From Paludibaculum sp. (GTDB lineage Bacteria > Acidobacteriota > Terriglobia > Bryobacterales > Bryobacteraceae), in NCBI GenBank assembly GCA_029973955.1, contig JARKQJ010000065.1:27942-91941 (forward strand): a stretch of 64,000 nucleotides of DNA, in the 5' to 3' direction. Below the pieces are notes generated by a model, which saw only the letters and a list, made by a program, of their open reading frames with translations, did not search any database and was not told the DNA's origin. This document shows, piece by piece, positions 32,174 to 40,817 of the stretch (position 1 is its first letter; the number at the start of each line of letters is the position of its first letter). The position numbers were made by a program, and so were the translations under genes.

Positions 32174-34693
32174 ATGAGGGGCTATCTGTGGCCAGTGGCC
32201 GCCCTGTGGGCGGCTGGCACTCTATTGGGGCAAACGAAGCCGGACTTTGCGAAAGACGTGCAGCCGCTGCTGAAGCGGAAGTGCGTGATGTGTCACAACG
32301 AGAGCCTGTCGCAAAATGGCGTACGATTTGACGACGGCAACGCGGCGCTGGCGGGCGGGTATTCTGGCCCTGTGATCGTGCCCGGCAAGAGCGGGGAATC
32401 GAAGCTGATCCAGCGCGTGGAGAGCACCAAGAAGGGTTTCATGATGCCGCCGGCGGGCACTCCGCTCACGGGAGCGGAAATCGCGATTCTGAAGAGCTGG
32501 ATCGACGCGGGCGCGGATTGGCCGAGGGCGGCCAGGAACGAGCAGTCGGCGAGGCCGAAGAGCAGCCACTGGTCGTTTCAGCCGGTGAGCAAGCCGGAAG
32601 TGCCGAAGGTGAAGCAGGCGGATTGGGCGCGCAACGCAATCGACCGCTTCGTGCTGGCTCGACTGGAGAAGGAGAACATCGCGCCTTCCCCGGAGGCGAC
32701 AAAGACCGTGCTGCTGAGGCGTGTGACCTTGGACCTGACCGGGCTGCCGCCAACCCCGGCAGAGGTGCGCGAGTTTCTGGCTGATGAGCGGCCGGACGCC
32801 TACGAGCAAGCGGTGGAGCGTCTGCTGAACTCGCCGCACTACGGCGAGCAGCGGTCGCGGGCGTGGATGGACCTGGCGCGCTATGGCGATTCCGACGGTC
32901 TCGAGAAGGACCTGGTGCGGCCGTTCGCGTGGCGGTATCGCAACTGGGTGATCGATGCCTTCAATCGCGACCTGCCGTTCGACGAGTTCACGATCGAACA
33001 ACTGGCCGGCGACCTCCTGCCGAACGCCAGCGTGGAGCAGCGCGTGGCTACCGGCTTCCACCGTAATACGGTGACCAACCGCGAGGGCGGCACGGACCCG
33101 GAAGAGAGCCGCTTCGAGCAACTGGTGAACCGCACGAACACGACCGGCACGACGTGGCTGGGCCTCACCGTGGGCTGCTCGCAATGCCATGACCACAAGT
33201 ACGATCCGATCAAGCAGAAGGACTACTACTCGCTGATGGCGTTTCTGAACCGCAGCGAGGAGTTGGATATCGACGCGCCGCTGCCAGGCGAGTACGGTGC
33301 GTGGATGCGCGGCCAGCCGGAGTATCGCGAACGGCGCGCGGCGCTGCTGAAAGAGTTTGACGTGGCGGAGTTACAGGCCGAGTGGGAGGCGGGGATCCGC
33401 GAAGCGATGGATCACCCCGGCAAGGACGCGGACTGGGACTTCGCGGTGTCCAACGGCCGGCCGATGCTGGACCGCTTTGAAACTCTGCTGCGCACGCCCA
33501 AGGAGAAGCGCACGGAGCGCGAGAACGACCTGGTGATGCGCTGGTTCATCTCGACGCCCGGCCCGACGAAGGGCCGCGACTACGACAAAATCGACGCCTT
33601 GAAAGACATGCGGCGGCGGCTCCAGAACCTGGATCGCGCCTATCCGAAACTGACGCAGGCGCAGACCATGATGGAACTGCCGAATCCGACGCAGCAGTAC
33701 ATCGCCCTGAAGGGCGACTTCCGCGCCAAGGGTCCCATCGTGGAGCCGGCGCTGCCAGGGTTCCTGGCCACGCTGCCGGAGGGCGCGCCACGCAACCGCC
33801 TGAGCCTGGCGCGCTGGCTGGTATCCGACGACAACCCCCTGACCTCGCGCGTGGCGGTGAATCGCATCTGGCAGGAGTTCTTCGGCCGCGGCATCGTGAA
33901 GACCGCCGAAGACTTCGGCACGCAGGGCGACCCGCCATCGCATCCGGAGCTGCTGGACTGGCTGGCCACCGAGTTCCGCACAAACGGCTGGAGCACGAAG
34001 CACATGGTGCGGCTGATCGTGAACTCGGCCGCATATAGGCAGAGTTCGAACGTGCGCAAGGACCTGATTGAGAGAGACCCGGAGAATGTGCTGCTGGCCC
34101 GGCAGTCGCGCGTGCGGCTGAGCGCGGAGAACATCCGCGACTCGGCGCTGGCGGCCAGCGGGCTGCTGAATCCGAACATCGGCGGCCCCAGCGTGCGGCC
34201 TCCGCAGCCGGCGGGCGTGGCGGAACTGGGTTACGCCAACAGCGTGAAGTGGGCCGAAGACGACGGCGCGGCGCGCTACCGCCGCGGCATGTACATCCAC
34301 TTCCAGCGCACCACGCCGTATCCGATGCTGATGAACTTCGACGAGCCTGATTCGTATGTAGCCTGCGCGCGGCGGCGGCGGTCGAATTCGCCGCTGCAGG
34401 CGCTGAATCTGCTGAACGATCCGGTGTTCTTCGAAGCCGCGCAGGCGATGGCGTTGCGCGTACTGAAAGAGGCGCCGGAGAACGCTCGCGTCGATTACGC
34501 CTTTGAACTGGCGCTGGGCCGGCCGGCGGAGGCAAAAGAGAGAGAACGGCTGCAGCGATATCTCACGGAGCAAGCGGCGGCGCTGAAACCGGCACAGGCC
34601 GGCGCGCTACTGCCGCTGGCCCCGGAGCAGGCCGCCTGGACCGGCGCGGCGCGCGTGCTGCTCAATCTGGAAGAGTTCATTACGAGGGAATAG
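32174..34693 (+). CDS. Planctomycete-type cytochrome c with DUF1549 and DUF1553 (PSCyt1-PSCyt2-PSD1)
   Basis: This is an exported multidomain protein (839 aa). A signal peptide ([19 protein letters not shown]) precedes a c-type cytochrome domain with the haem site CVMCH (about residue 37) and [14 protein letters not shown]. The DUF1549 domain (about 145-350) contains a second CxxCH in [19 protein letters not shown]. The DUF1553 domain (about 590-830) contains [20 protein letters not shown] and [16 protein letters not shown]. The function of the family is unknown. A TATAAAAT stretch lies about 15 bp before the start. It is 5 bp from the DUF1501 gene, the standard partner in planctomycetes and acidobacteria. 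Confidence 0.93.
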   Translation: MRGYLWPVAALWAAGTLLGQTKPDFAKDVQPLLKRKCVMCHNESLSQNGVRFDDGNAALAGGYSGPVIVPGKSGESKLIQRVESTKKGFMMPPAGTPLTGAEIAILKSWIDAGADWPRAARNEQSARPKSSHWSFQPVSKPEVPKVKQADWARNAIDRFVLARLEKENIAPSPEATKTVLLRRVTLDLTGLPPTPAEVREFLADERPDAYEQAVERLLNSPHYGEQRSRAWMDLARYGDSDGLEKDLVRPFAWRYRNWVIDAFNRDLPFDEFTIEQLAGDLLPNASVEQRVATGFHRNTVTNREGGTDPEESRFEQLVNRTNTTGTTWLGLTVGCSQCHDHKYDPIKQKDYYSLMAFLNRSEELDIDAPLPGEYGAWMRGQPEYRERRAALLKEFDVAELQAEWEAGIREAMDHPGKDADWDFAVSNGRPMLDRFETLLRTPKEKRTERENDLVMRWFISTPGPTKGRDYDKIDALKDMRRRLQNLDRAYPKLTQAQTMMELPNPTQQYIALKGDFRAKGPIVEPALPGFLATLPEGAPRNRLSLARWLVSDDNPLTSRVAVNRIWQEFFGRGIVKTAEDFGTQGDPPSHPELLDWLATEFRTNGWSTKHMVRLIVNSAAYRQSSNVRKDLIERDPENVLLARQSRVRLSAENIRDSALAASGLLNPNIGGPSVRPPQPAGVAELGYANSVKWAEDDGAARYRRGMYIHFQRTTPYPMLMNFDEPDSYVACARRRRSNSPLQALNLLNDPVFFEAAQAMALRVLKEAPENARVDYAFELALGRPAEAKERERLQRYLTEQAAALKPAQAGALLPLAPEQAAWTGAARVLLNLEEFITRE

Positions 34694-34698
34694 GGACT

Positions 34699-36126
34699 AT
34701 GGACCTCCGCGACTATTTGGCATTGAAGAACCGCCGCCGCTTTCTAAGCGAAGTGGGCGGCGGCATCGGCATGATGGCCATGGCTCACCTGCTGGGCGTG
34801 GAAGGACGAGCCGCGCAGAAGAACGTGCTGGCCCCCAAGGCTCCACACTTCCCCGCGAAGGCCAAGAACGTGATCTTCATGTTCATGGAAGGCGCGCCCA
34901 GCCAGATGGACCTGTTCGATCCGAAGCCTGAGCTGCAGAAGTGGAGCGGCAAACCGCTGCCGGACTCCATGGCCTCGCAATTGCGGCTGGCCTTCACCAA
35001 GAAGGACGCGAAGGTGATGGCCTCGCCGCGCGTGTTCTCGCCTTCCGGCCAGTGCGGCACGGAGTTTTCGGACTACATCCCGAACATGGCATCGTGCGCG
35101 GACGACCTGTGCCTGGTGCGTTCGATGGTGACGGATGCGTTCAATCACCATCCAGGGCAGTCGCTGCTGTTCACCGGCTCCATTCAGATCGGCCGCCCCA
35201 CCATGGGCGCCTGGGCGCTGTACGGACTGGGCAGCGAATCGCAGAACCTGCCGGGCTTCGTGGTGCTGACCTCCGGCGTGGGCACCAGCGGCGGCGCGTC
35301 GAACTTCTCCAGCGGCTTCATGCCGTCGCACTACCAGGGCACGCTGTTCCGCAACGCCGGCGATCCGATTCTCTACCTGTCGAACCCCGACGGCGTCACC
35401 GACGAAGGCCAGCGCGCCACCCTGGACGCACTGGGCGATTTGAACCGCGAGCGCCTGGCCGCCACTAGCGACCCCGAGATCGAGTCCCGCATCGCCAGCT
35501 ACGAACTCGCCTACCGCATGCAATCGGCTGCGCCCGAATTGGCCGACCTGAGCAAGGAACCCGCGCACATCCGCGAGATGTACGGCATCGACAATCCGGA
35601 GACGAAGCAGTTCGGCACCAACTGCCTGCTGGCCCGCCGGCTGGTGGAGCGCGGTGTGCGCTTCGTGCTGATGATGGATGCCTCCTGGGACCAGCACAGC
35701 AACCTGAACCGCGGGCTGAAGCGCATGACCGGCCGCACGGACAAGCCCACCGCGGCGCTCATCAAGGACCTGAAGCAGCGTGGACTGCTGGACTCCACGC
35801 TGATCGTGTGGGGCGGCGAATTTGGCCGCACCCCGATCGTGGAGATCCGCAATACGAACGACCCTGAGAACGCCGGGCGCGACCACCACCCGCTGGCCTA
35901 CTCGATGTGGCTGGCCGGCGGCGGCATCAAGGGCGGCCAGGTGATCGGCAAGACCGACGACCTGGGCTTCAACGTGGTGGAGGACAAGGTGCACGTGCAC
36001 GACCTCCAGGCCACCATCATGCAGTGCCTGGGCTTCGATCACACGCGCCTGACTTACCGCCACATGGGGCGCGATTTCCGCCTCACTGACGTGCACGGCG
36101 AAGTGGTGAAAAAGATGCTCGCCTAG
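34699..36126 (+). CDS. DUF1501 domain-containing protein (sulfatase/alkaline-phosphatase-like)
   Basis: This is a 475-aa protein with a twin-arginine-type start (NRRRFLSEVGGGIGMMAMAH) and the DUF1501 core: VIFMFMEGAPSQMDLFDPKP, FNHHPGQSLLFTG, DPEIESRIASYELAYRM, TNCLLARRLVERGVRFV, VWGGEFGRTP and GRDHHPLAYSMWLAGGGI. These conserved Asp/His/Gly positions fit an alkaline-phosphatase-like metal site. The reaction is not established. The pair with the PSCyt/PSD1 gene suggests a joint exported complex, possibly for sugar or sulfated polymer use. Its stop codon shares a CTAG palindrome with the convergent trmO stop. Confidence 0.93.
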   Translation: MDLRDYLALKNRRRFLSEVGGGIGMMAMAHLLGVEGRAAQKNVLAPKAPHFPAKAKNVIFMFMEGAPSQMDLFDPKPELQKWSGKPLPDSMASQLRLAFTKKDAKVMASPRVFSPSGQCGTEFSDYIPNMASCADDLCLVRSMVTDAFNHHPGQSLLFTGSIQIGRPTMGAWALYGLGSESQNLPGFVVLTSGVGTSGGASNFSSGFMPSHYQGTLFRNAGDPILYLSNPDGVTDEGQRATLDALGDLNRERLAATSDPEIESRIASYELAYRMQSAAPELADLSKEPAHIREMYGIDNPETKQFGTNCLLARRLVERGVRFVLMMDASWDQHSNLNRGLKRMTGRTDKPTAALIKDLKQRGLLDSTLIVWGGEFGRTPIVEIRNTNDPENAGRDHHPLAYSMWLAGGGIKGGQVIGKTDDLGFNVVEDKVHVHDLQATIMQCLGFDHTRLTYRHMGRDFRLTDVHGEVVKKMLA

Positions 36127-36926
36127 AGCGTACGGAGACGGAAGAGCAGCTCATCGGGCGCGTGCAGGGGTTCCGCGGGTAGCGGATCGCGGAGGGTGTA
36201 TTCCACCTTGCCGTCGATTTGAACCGTGTCGAGCGAGTGAAAAGCGAGAGTGCCCCGCCCCGGCGTGGCACGGGTGACGCCCATGAGTCCGTCCAGCAGC
36301 ACGGGCCGCGAGAGTGGCGCCGTGATGCGGTAAGAACCGGGATCGTTCAGCTCGTGAAAGGTGAGGCGGTAGTGCTCGATGATGCGCACAGCCAGGGCGA
36401 GGTCAGGAGCCGCGGCGCCGTGGAAGTGCAGCGCCTGCACATGCAGCGATTCGCGCAGGTCTTGGCGCGAGCGCGGCCGGCCCACCTGCTGGCCGTTGGC
36501 GGAGAAGATGAGATCGCGCGTGATGAAGTAGGGTTTGATATCGAGCACGGGGGTGCCGTCGAGGAAGTCGAGGCGGTCCAGGTGCAGAGTGAGTCCTTCG
36601 CGGCGCAGGACGCGCGCGGCGGTCAAACCGATGGGATTCGGCCGCGCCGGCGAGCGTACGCTGAAGACGCCGTGCAGTCCATCCTGCCCGGGATCGAAGA
36701 CGCCGCGGGGCGTCACTTGCAGGATATGCCGCTCATCGCGGCCCATCATCAGCCAGGCCAGGATCCAAAGATGCGAATGCTTCTCGATGCGGTGCAGGGC
36801 CGCTTCGAATTCCGCGGCTACTTCCACCGCAGCTCCGACGCCCCAAACGGGCATCTGCTTGCGCTCCGTCACGGAGGAGCGCACCACGCCAATGGGCCGC
36901 AGGAGAAGATTGTCAGGATCAGGCAC
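36123..36926 (-). CDS. trmO: tRNA (N6-threonylcarbamoyladenosine37-N6)-methyltransferase TrmO, with C-terminal extension
   Basis: TrmO/TsaA methylates t6A37 in tRNA-Thr using SAM. The domain (about residues 8-140) shows RPIGVVRSSVTERKQMPVWG, EKHSHLWILAWLM, GLHGVFSVRSPARPNPIGLT and LDFLDGTPVLDIKPY, the family landmarks. At 267 aa it is longer than the domain. The C-terminal part (about 165-250) has FHELNDPGSYR and DGLMGVTRATPGRGTLAFH, which look like the FmdE-type fold but without its cysteines. Such a fusion is inferred, not proven. The ATG at 36926 overlaps the BON gene stop by 8 bp. Confidence 0.87.
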   Translation of the reverse strand: MPDPDNLLLRPIGVVRSSVTERKQMPVWGVGAAVEVAAEFEAALHRIEKHSHLWILAWLMMGRDERHILQVTPRGVFDPGQDGLHGVFSVRSPARPNPIGLTAARVLRREGLTLHLDRLDFLDGTPVLDIKPYFITRDLIFSANGQQVGRPRSRQDLRESLHVQALHFHGAAAPDLALAVRIIEHYRLTFHELNDPGSYRITAPLSRPVLLDGLMGVTRATPGRGTLAFHSLDTVQIDGKVEYTLRDPLPAEPLHAPDELLFRLRTL

Positions 36927-37206
36927 TGCGCGGCTTCACTACCAACTTGTTCACCACGCCCTTCACGCCCTTCACCTTCTTGGTGAGGTGCTCCGCCTTG
37001 TCCTTCCACTTCTCCTTTTCCACAACACCCTCGATGGTAACGACGCCATCCTTCACATCCACCTGAAACGCACCGCCCTTCACATCCGGATCGTTGGCCA
37101 GCTTGCGGATCACCTGATCGTGGATCTGGTCATCGGAGATATCGGCGCTATACACCAGGCCGGCTAGAACGAACGCAAAGAGCAGGAAAAGTGTGAGTAC
37201 TCGCAT
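36919..37206 (-). CDS. Exported BON-domain protein
   Basis: This is a small exported protein (95 aa). The signal peptide is MRVLTLFLLFAFVLAGLVYS; the rest is a single BON domain: DDQIHDQVIRKLANDPDVK, VDVKDGVVTIEGVVEKEK and VKGVKGVVNKLVVK. BON domains occur in OsmY-like periplasmic proteins and are thought to bind membranes or lipids. The ATG follows AGAGG. It is upstream of and overlaps trmO by 8 bp, an unlikely functional pairing that probably reflects compaction. Confidence 0.9.
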   Translation of the reverse strand: MRVLTLFLLFAFVLAGLVYSADISDDQIHDQVIRKLANDPDVKGGAFQVDVKDGVVTIEGVVEKEKWKDKAEHLTKKVKGVKGVVNKLVVKPRSA

Positions 37207-37231
37207 AAGACCTCTGTCTCAATTATGTGCG

Positions 37232-37280
37232 GAAGCGCCGGCCGCGTGTAGAAAATCTTCCGGACGCCGGCCGGCGCTTC
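37232..37280 (-). terminator. Strong hairpin after the nitric oxide reductase gene
   Basis: A 13-bp perfect stem (37232-37244 with 37268-37280; arms GAAGCGCCGGCCG and CGGCCGGCGCTTC) encloses a 23-nt loop. It lies 18 bp past the norB stop and 26 bp before the BON start on the minus strand. There is no T tract, so it may act as a factor-assisted terminator or as an RNA stabiliser. Confidence 0.6.
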
Positions 37281-37297
37281 GAGCACAGGGTGGGACT

Positions 37298-39529
37298 TCA
37301 GTCTCCGCTCACCGCGGCCCCGCCGTTGCTGGCGGAGGCACGGATGCGCCACACGAAGAAGACCAGCACAACAGCGCCTGCGGCAAACAACGTGTCCCCT
37401 GGCGCGCGCAACCAGCGGAGCGTCTGCATGGTGGGACTCTGCAGGAACTCGCTGCTGCGGGCATACCAGTAGCCCTTGTCCACCGACGCCCAGGTCTGCA
37501 GCAGGCCCACGGGCAACAGGCTGCCGACGGTCATCGCGAACAGGCCGCCGTTCATCGCCCAGAACGCGAACTTCATGGTCTTGTCGCTCCAATGCTCCAG
37601 GTGCCCCATGGCGCGCAGACACACCAGCATCAGCCCGATGCCCAGCATGCCGTAGACGCCAAACAATGCCGCGTGGCCGTGCACGGGGGTGGTGTTGAGG
37701 CCCTGCATGTAGTAGAGCGCGATGGGCGGGTTGATCATGAAGCCGAACAGCCCGGCGCCCACCATGTTCCAGAACGCCACGGCGACGAAGTAGTAAATGG
37801 GCCATTTGTAGCGCTGCGCCCAGGCGGTGGAGCGTCCGCGGCGCAGGTCGTCCAGCGCGCCGTAGGCCACCAGGACCAGCGGGACCACTTCCAGCGCGCT
37901 GAACACGGAACCCCATGCCAGCGCCACCATCGGCGTTCCGCTGAAGTAGAGGTGGTGGCAGGTGCCGATGATGCCGCCGGCCAGATAGATGGTGGCCGAG
38001 AGCAGTGCGGCCTTGGCGGCCAGCTTCGGCCGGATCAGTCCCAGCCGCGTGAAGAAGAAGGCGATCACCGTAGTGGCGAAGACTTCAAAGAACCCTTCCA
38101 CCCAGAGGTGCACCACCCACCAGCGCCAGTATTCGACGATGCTCAGGTGCGTGTGCTGGCCCCAGGTGATGCCTGCGCCGTAGAAGAGGCCGATGGCGGC
38201 GCTGGAGAGGAGGAACAGCGTCAGCAGCGGCTTCTGCTCGCCGGAGTTCTTCAGCGCCGGCACTACGCTGCGGATCACCAGGCCCAGCCAGATAAACAGG
38301 CCGAGCAACAGCAGAAGCTGCCAGCCGCGGCCCAGATCGACATACTCGTACCCCTGGTGGCCCCAGAGGAACGATTGCGCGTCGGTGAGCTTGTTGTGCA
38401 CACTCATCCACTCGCCGGCCAGCGAACCGGCCACAATCACCAGCAGCGCACCGAACAGCACGTTCACACCCAGCCGCTGGAACTTCGGTTCATGGCCCGA
38501 AACCAGCGGCCCGATGTAGAGTCCGGCCGCCAGCCACGCCGTGGCGATCCAGAAGATGCCGAGCTGCACGTGCCAGGTACGCGCCACACTGTATGGAATC
38601 CATTTCGAGAGCGGGATGCCGTAGAAGCCGTCACCCTCCACGCCGTAGTGCGCCACCACGACGCCCATCGTGATCTGCACGAGAATCAATGCCGCCACGA
38701 TCCAGAAGTATTTCAGGGTCGCCTTCTGCGAGGGAGAGGAGCGCCAGCCGGCCAGCGGATCGGTCTTCGGCGTTTCGGCTTCCGGTTCAGGAGGTTGGGA
38801 AGCATACCACCACACCAGCGCGCAGATGCCGCCCAGCAGCATCAGAATGCTCACGCCGGTCCACATCACGGATTCGCCCGTCGGCACGTTGCCCACCAGC
38901 GGCTCGTGCGGCCAGTTGTGCGTGTAACTCACCGTGTCGTTCGGACGGTTGGCCGCGGCAGCCCACCCGGACCACCAGATGAACGCCGTGAGCTTGCGCG
39001 CGCGATCCGGGTCAGTGACCGTGCCGGCCGGAATCGCATAGGCCGACTCGCCATTCTTGAAAAGCTGCGTGTAGTAGGCCACATTCGCCTCAAAGGCGCG
39101 CGCCCGGGCCGGGTCCAACCGCAGCGTGTTCGTCGATGCGTCAAAAGTATTCGCCCGGAACATCTGCTGCAGACGGCCCGTCAATGCGGCTTGCGCCTCA
39201 GCGCCCAGCGATGCGAACGGCTTCCCCGTTTCTTTTTGAGCCCAGTCGTCGAGCACAAAAGTGATCTCCCGGTGCAGCGAATCCGCCGTCCAGTCCGGCG
39301 CCACGTAACTGCCATGCCCCCAGATCGACCCCACTTCCATGCCGCCCATCGTCTGCCATACGTTCTGCCCGGCGGAGATCTCCCCTTCCCCGATCACCAC
39401 CTTTCCGTCCGTCGTCACCACACGGTCCGGCAGTGGCGGCATCTCCTGGTAGATCCGCGTGCCGATCCAACCCAGCACGCCGAACGAGACGATATTCACC
39501 GCTGCAAACGCGAACCACAGTTTCTTCAT
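37298..39529 (-). CDS. norB: Quinol-dependent nitric oxide reductase (qNOR)
   Basis: This single-subunit enzyme reduces NO to N2O with electrons from quinol (743 aa). It has an N-terminal anchor, a periplasmic extension of about 180 residues (ISAGQNVWQTMGGMEVGSIW, APDWTADSLHRE) and the haem-copper oxidase-like core with about 12 TMs. Metal-site landmarks are ARTWHVQLGIFWIATAWLAAG, WVVHLWVEGFFEVFAT (with the NOR Glu), IIGTCHHLYFSG (His pair) and PVHGHAALFGVYG. No norC-type gene is adjacent, as expected for qNOR. It serves NO detoxification or denitrification. It is divergent from the SPFH operon with a 190-bp shared upstream region. Confidence 0.95.
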   Translation of the reverse strand: MKKLWFAFAAVNIVSFGVLGWIGTRIYQEMPPLPDRVVTTDGKVVIGEGEISAGQNVWQTMGGMEVGSIWGHGSYVAPDWTADSLHREITFVLDDWAQKETGKPFASLGAEAQAALTGRLQQMFRANTFDASTNTLRLDPARARAFEANVAYYTQLFKNGESAYAIPAGTVTDPDRARKLTAFIWWSGWAAAANRPNDTVSYTHNWPHEPLVGNVPTGESVMWTGVSILMLLGGICALVWWYASQPPEPEAETPKTDPLAGWRSSPSQKATLKYFWIVAALILVQITMGVVVAHYGVEGDGFYGIPLSKWIPYSVARTWHVQLGIFWIATAWLAAGLYIGPLVSGHEPKFQRLGVNVLFGALLVIVAGSLAGEWMSVHNKLTDAQSFLWGHQGYEYVDLGRGWQLLLLLGLFIWLGLVIRSVVPALKNSGEQKPLLTLFLLSSAAIGLFYGAGITWGQHTHLSIVEYWRWWVVHLWVEGFFEVFATTVIAFFFTRLGLIRPKLAAKAALLSATIYLAGGIIGTCHHLYFSGTPMVALAWGSVFSALEVVPLVLVAYGALDDLRRGRSTAWAQRYKWPIYYFVAVAFWNMVGAGLFGFMINPPIALYYMQGLNTTPVHGHAALFGVYGMLGIGLMLVCLRAMGHLEHWSDKTMKFAFWAMNGGLFAMTVGSLLPVGLLQTWASVDKGYWYARSSEFLQSPTMQTLRWLRAPGDTLFAAGAVVLVFFVWRIRASASNGGAAVSGD

Positions 39530-39719
39530 GAGTCCTGGCCTTCCTCTTTGTCCGGGGGCGCGCAGCCCCGCCTAATCCATCTTTACCCCTAAGTCCAGTC
39601 TGTCAATATGACTCCTGTCACAAAGCGGAACTTTTTTCACTGGATTTCGTACTAGCAAAGTGATATCACTTTAATAGCTAGCAGCCTCGCGGCAACGCGG
39701 GCTCTGAGCGGAGGAAACC
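39530..39719. promoter_or_regulatory. Shared upstream region of norB and the SPFH operon
   Basis: The 190-bp divergent region holds the 16-bp palindrome listed separately. On the minus strand it also holds TTGACA (39601-39606) with a poor -10 (TAAAGA, 39580-39585, 15-bp spacing) for norB. The SPFH start has a strong GGAGGAAACC ribosome-binding site. No NorR or FNR consensus is obvious. There is no room for a gene. Confidence 0.45.
39657..39672. promoter_or_regulatory. Perfect 16-bp palindromic operator candidate
   Basis: AAAGTGATATCACTTT is its own reverse complement, and outer half-palindromes (CTAGC ... GCTAG) flank it. The site is 48 bp before the SPFH start and 128 bp before the norB start. 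A perfect inverted repeat of this length in a GC-rich genome, made mostly of A/T, is typical of a homodimer binding site. The ribbon-helix-helix protein of the downstream operon is a candidate ligand. Confidence 0.65.
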
Positions 39720-40604
39720 ATGTTGAAGGAAAAGCGAATTGCGGCTTTGGGCGGCATCCCGATGCTGCTGCTGGTTGTGGTGATGATGGTGGCGCCGATC
39801 GTCATGATCGTGCAGGCCGCCCAGGGCGCCGAATACGGCGAGAAGCCGGTTTTCACGATAGTTTTCTGGGCTGTCGTGTGGGTGATCGACCTGATTCTGA
39901 TGGCCGGCTTTTTCACGGTCCAGCCGAACCAGGGCATTGTGCTGACGCTGTTCGGCAAGTATGTGGGCACGGTGGCGGAACCGGGGCTTCGGTTCACGAA
40001 CCCCTTCTATGCAAAGAAGCCGGTTTCGCTGCGCGTACGGAACTTCGAGACTTCGAAGATGAAGGTGAACGACAAGGACGGCAATCCGATTGAGATCGCG
40101 GCCGTCGTGGTCTGGAGAGTCATAGACACCGCCGAAGCCATCTTCCAGGTGGACAACTACGACAACTACGTACACGTGCAGAGCGAGGCGGCCATCCGCA
40201 ATCTCGCCACGGCGTACCCCTACGATTCCCACGTCGAGCATGAGGTATCTCTGCGCGGCCACACCACCGAGGTGGCTGGCCATCTCAAGGAAGAGATCAG
40301 CGAGCGGCTTTCGGTGGCGGGCGTGGAAGTGGTCGAAGCCCGCATCAGTTACCTCGCGTACGCGCCTGAAATCGCGGCGGCCATGCTGCGCCGGCAGCAG
40401 GCGGCGGCGGTCATCGCCGCGCGGCAGAAGATCGTGGAAGGCGCCGTGGGCATGGTGGAGATGGCGCTGGAGATGTTGTCTGAGAAGAAGGTGGTGCAGT
40501 TTGACGGTGAGCAGCGCGCAGCCATGGTGCAGAACCTGCTGGTGGTCCTGTGCGGCGAAACCAGCGCGCAGCCGGTGGTGAACACCGGCACGCTGCAGCA
40601 CTAG
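39720..40604 (+). CDS. SPFH (band 7) domain membrane protein
   Basis: This 294-aa protein has two N-terminal hydrophobic segments (about residues 12-33 and 43-65), followed by an SPFH domain: TVQPNQGIVLTLFGKYVGTV, PGLRFTNPF, NPIEIAAVVVWRV, DTAEAIFQVDNYDNYVHVQ, and SVAGVEVVEARISYLAYAPE. The C-terminal part is helical and Ala/Gln-rich (about 220-280). SPFH proteins form large membrane-bound rings or microdomains and often regulate or scaffold proteases and ATPases. It starts the operon with a strong ribosome-binding site; the RHH gene starts 18 bp later. Confidence 0.92.
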   Translation: MLKEKRIAALGGIPMLLLVVVMMVAPIVMIVQAAQGAEYGEKPVFTIVFWAVVWVIDLILMAGFFTVQPNQGIVLTLFGKYVGTVAEPGLRFTNPFYAKKPVSLRVRNFETSKMKVNDKDGNPIEIAAVVVWRVIDTAEAIFQVDNYDNYVHVQSEAAIRNLATAYPYDSHVEHEVSLRGHTTEVAGHLKEEISERLSVAGVEVVEARISYLAYAPEIAAAMLRRQQAAAVIAARQKIVEGAVGMVEMALEMLSEKKVVQFDGEQRAAMVQNLLVVLCGETSAQPVVNTGTLQH

Positions 40605-40622
40605 GCGCGAGGCCCCCAAGCG

Positions 40623-40817
40623 ATGGCAGAGCGCAAGTCGTTCCTATTGAGAATCGATGGTGAGGTTCTGGACGCCCTGAAGCGATGGGCGGACGACGAC
40701 TTGCGCTCACTCAACGGCCAGATTGAATTCCTCCTCCGCCGCGCCCTGCGCGAGAAGCGCCGCCTCCGGGAATCGGATGTTCCCAAGGACCCGGACTCCT
40801 CCTACAATGAGCAGTAA
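40623..40817 (+). CDS. Arc-like ribbon-helix-helix DNA-binding protein
   Basis: This 64-aa protein matches the Arc/MetJ class: a beta-strand with KSFLLRIDGEVLDALKRWAD followed by the second helix in LRSLNGQIEFLLRRALREK. The motif with 'SLNGQIEFLLRRAL' is the usual Arc 'SxNxxI...L' pattern. As a dimer it could bind a short palindrome such as the one at 39657. Its TAA overlaps the next ATG (TAATG), so it is translationally coupled to the ATPase. Neither a toxin gene nor a known TA partner is present. Confidence 0.85.
   Translation: MAERKSFLLRIDGEVLDALKRWADDDLRSLNGQIEFLLRRALREKRRLRESDVPKDPDSSYNEQ

Noticed and set aside
37193..39592. A 799-codon open frame antisense to norB
   Set aside because: norB is unmistakable on the other strand; the antisense product is His/Arg/Gln-rich low-complexity.
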